Source: Ruegeria sp. HKCCSA071
GTDB taxonomy: Bacteria; Pseudomonadota; Alphaproteobacteria; Rhodobacterales; Rhodobacteraceae
NCBI RefSeq assembly: GCF_017872555.1
Contig: NZ_JAEDOX010000010.1
Span: forward strand, 1 to 64,000
Length of the DNA: 64,000 nt
Direction of reading: 5' to 3'
Made by a program: the position numbers and the translations under genes. This document shows, piece by piece, positions 63,507 through 64,000 of this stretch. Position 1 is the first letter of the stretch; every line of letters starts with the position of its first letter. Under the pieces are notes generated by a model that worked only from the letters and a program-made list of their open reading frames with translations, was not told the origin of the DNA and made no database searches.

Positions 63507-64000
63507 TCAGGGTCCATCGAAGGAACGGCGGTGGTGCAGTGAAGGGACACGTCGTCGCGCCTCAGTCACAGAACTATCATCCAAATCGAAAATGTGAATG
63601 CCTGGATCGGTCCCTGCGTCGATCAGCACCTTTCCCCACGGGTCGACGACCATGCTGTGCCCGTGAGTATAGCGGGTTTTGCCGCCGGTTTTCGGGTGTT
63701 CCCCCGTCTGGGCCGGGGCCAGCACCCAACACCCGGTTTCGATTGCGCGCGCGCGTAGCAAGGCTTCCCAATGCGCGGCGCCCGTGACTGGTGAGAACGC
63801 GGCCGGGACGGTCAGAATGCGCGCGCCCGCCTGCGCCAGTGCCGCGTGCAAATATGGAAAGCGGATATCGTAACAGATGGTCAGACCAACCTTGCCGAAA
63901 TCCGTCTCGGCGATGACCGCTTTTTCACCTGGACGGTAATTCTTTGATTCGCGGAACGTCTCGGTCTCGGTGACCTGCACATCGAACATATGGATTTTGT
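63507..64000 (-). CDS. Carbon-nitrogen hydrolase (Nit1/omega-amidase-like), truncated by window edge
   Basis: The frame runs off the right edge, where the preceding codons read K-I-H before MFDVQV, so the N-terminal 40% is missing. Visible are the catalytic Cys in VGLTICYDIRFP, GLU/Lys region lost off-window, and the C-terminal GHSMVVDPWGKVL strand. The DKIHMFDV context and this ending match the nitrilase-superfamily branch of Nit1/Nit2 (deaminated glutathione amidase or omega-amidase). Confidence 0.9.
   Translation of the reverse strand, partial: KIHMFDVQVTETETFRESKNYRPGEKAVIAETDFGKVGLTICYDIRFPYLHAALAQAGARILTVPAAFSPVTGAAHWEALLRARAIETGCWVLAPAQTGEHPKTGGKTRYTHGHSMVVDPWGKVLIDAGTDPGIHIFDLDDSSVTEARRRVPSLHHRRSFDGP

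Overview
The window looks like a chromosomal segment from a marine Rhodobacterales bacterium of the Roseobacter group (Alphaproteobacteria). The evidence is the replication block (rpsT, dnaA, dnaN, recF, gyrB on one strand, with mutM, ubiE and ubiB beside it), the rimP-nusA-ylxR-infB operon, the MsrPQ pair, an iron-binding protein gene behind paired operators of the kind seen in this order, and the moderately high GC of the housekeeping parts. This is judged from gene content and order; no database search was possible. No rRNA, CRISPR array, intact insertion sequence or prophage was seen. The only tRNA found is tRNA-Val(GAC).

Layout. 0.3-19.3 kb is mostly ordinary metabolism and stress response: msrQ/msrP, a Tat-exported cyclase, clpB, pyrF, dinB, an N-formylglutamate amidohydrolase, tRNA-Val, rpmJ, a SemiSWEET-like transporter, an Fe(III)-binding protein, an XRE-cupin/GNAT pair, phhA with a divergent Lrp regulator, acnB and a serine hydrolase. 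19.3-22.2 kb holds a TetR/old-yellow-enzyme unit with three matching operators, flanked by three copies of a diverged intergenic repeat. 22.2-36.0 kb is an accessory island with visibly lower GC, crowded with secreted, lipidated and small membrane proteins, mostly unrecognised. It ends in a cluster of gene remnants. 36.0-48.8 kb is the replication block plus rpsT, an enoyl-CoA hydratase, mutM, ubiE and ubiB, with a TetR/AhpD-like pair inserted between recF and gyrB. 48.9-54.9 kb carries a thiolase, an XRE-cupin regulator, kbl-tdh (threonine to glycine plus acetyl-CoA) and kynA with a formamidase (tryptophan to kynurenine). 54.9-64.0 kb carries infB, ylxR-type RNA-binding protein, nusA and rimP, a short solute-binding protein coupled to proline iminopeptidase, ubiG, a MarR regulator and a partial nitrilase-family gene.

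The most unusual part is 26.9-31.8 kb. A secreted protein with a damaged dual-specificity-phosphatase loop, a secreted protein whose motifs resemble a FAM20-type kinase, a secreted calcineurin-like phosphoesterase, a membrane protein resembling DUF4956 and a SdiA-regulated/phytase-like propeller lie together. A large autotransporter follows. I read this as a candidate envelope phosphotransfer system; that function is inference from motifs and gene order. Regulatory sites recognised by eye include paired iron-type palindromes before the Fe-binding protein, three TetR operators around nemA, a double TetR operator before the AhpD-like gene, inverted repeats before kbl, and a palindrome before acnB.
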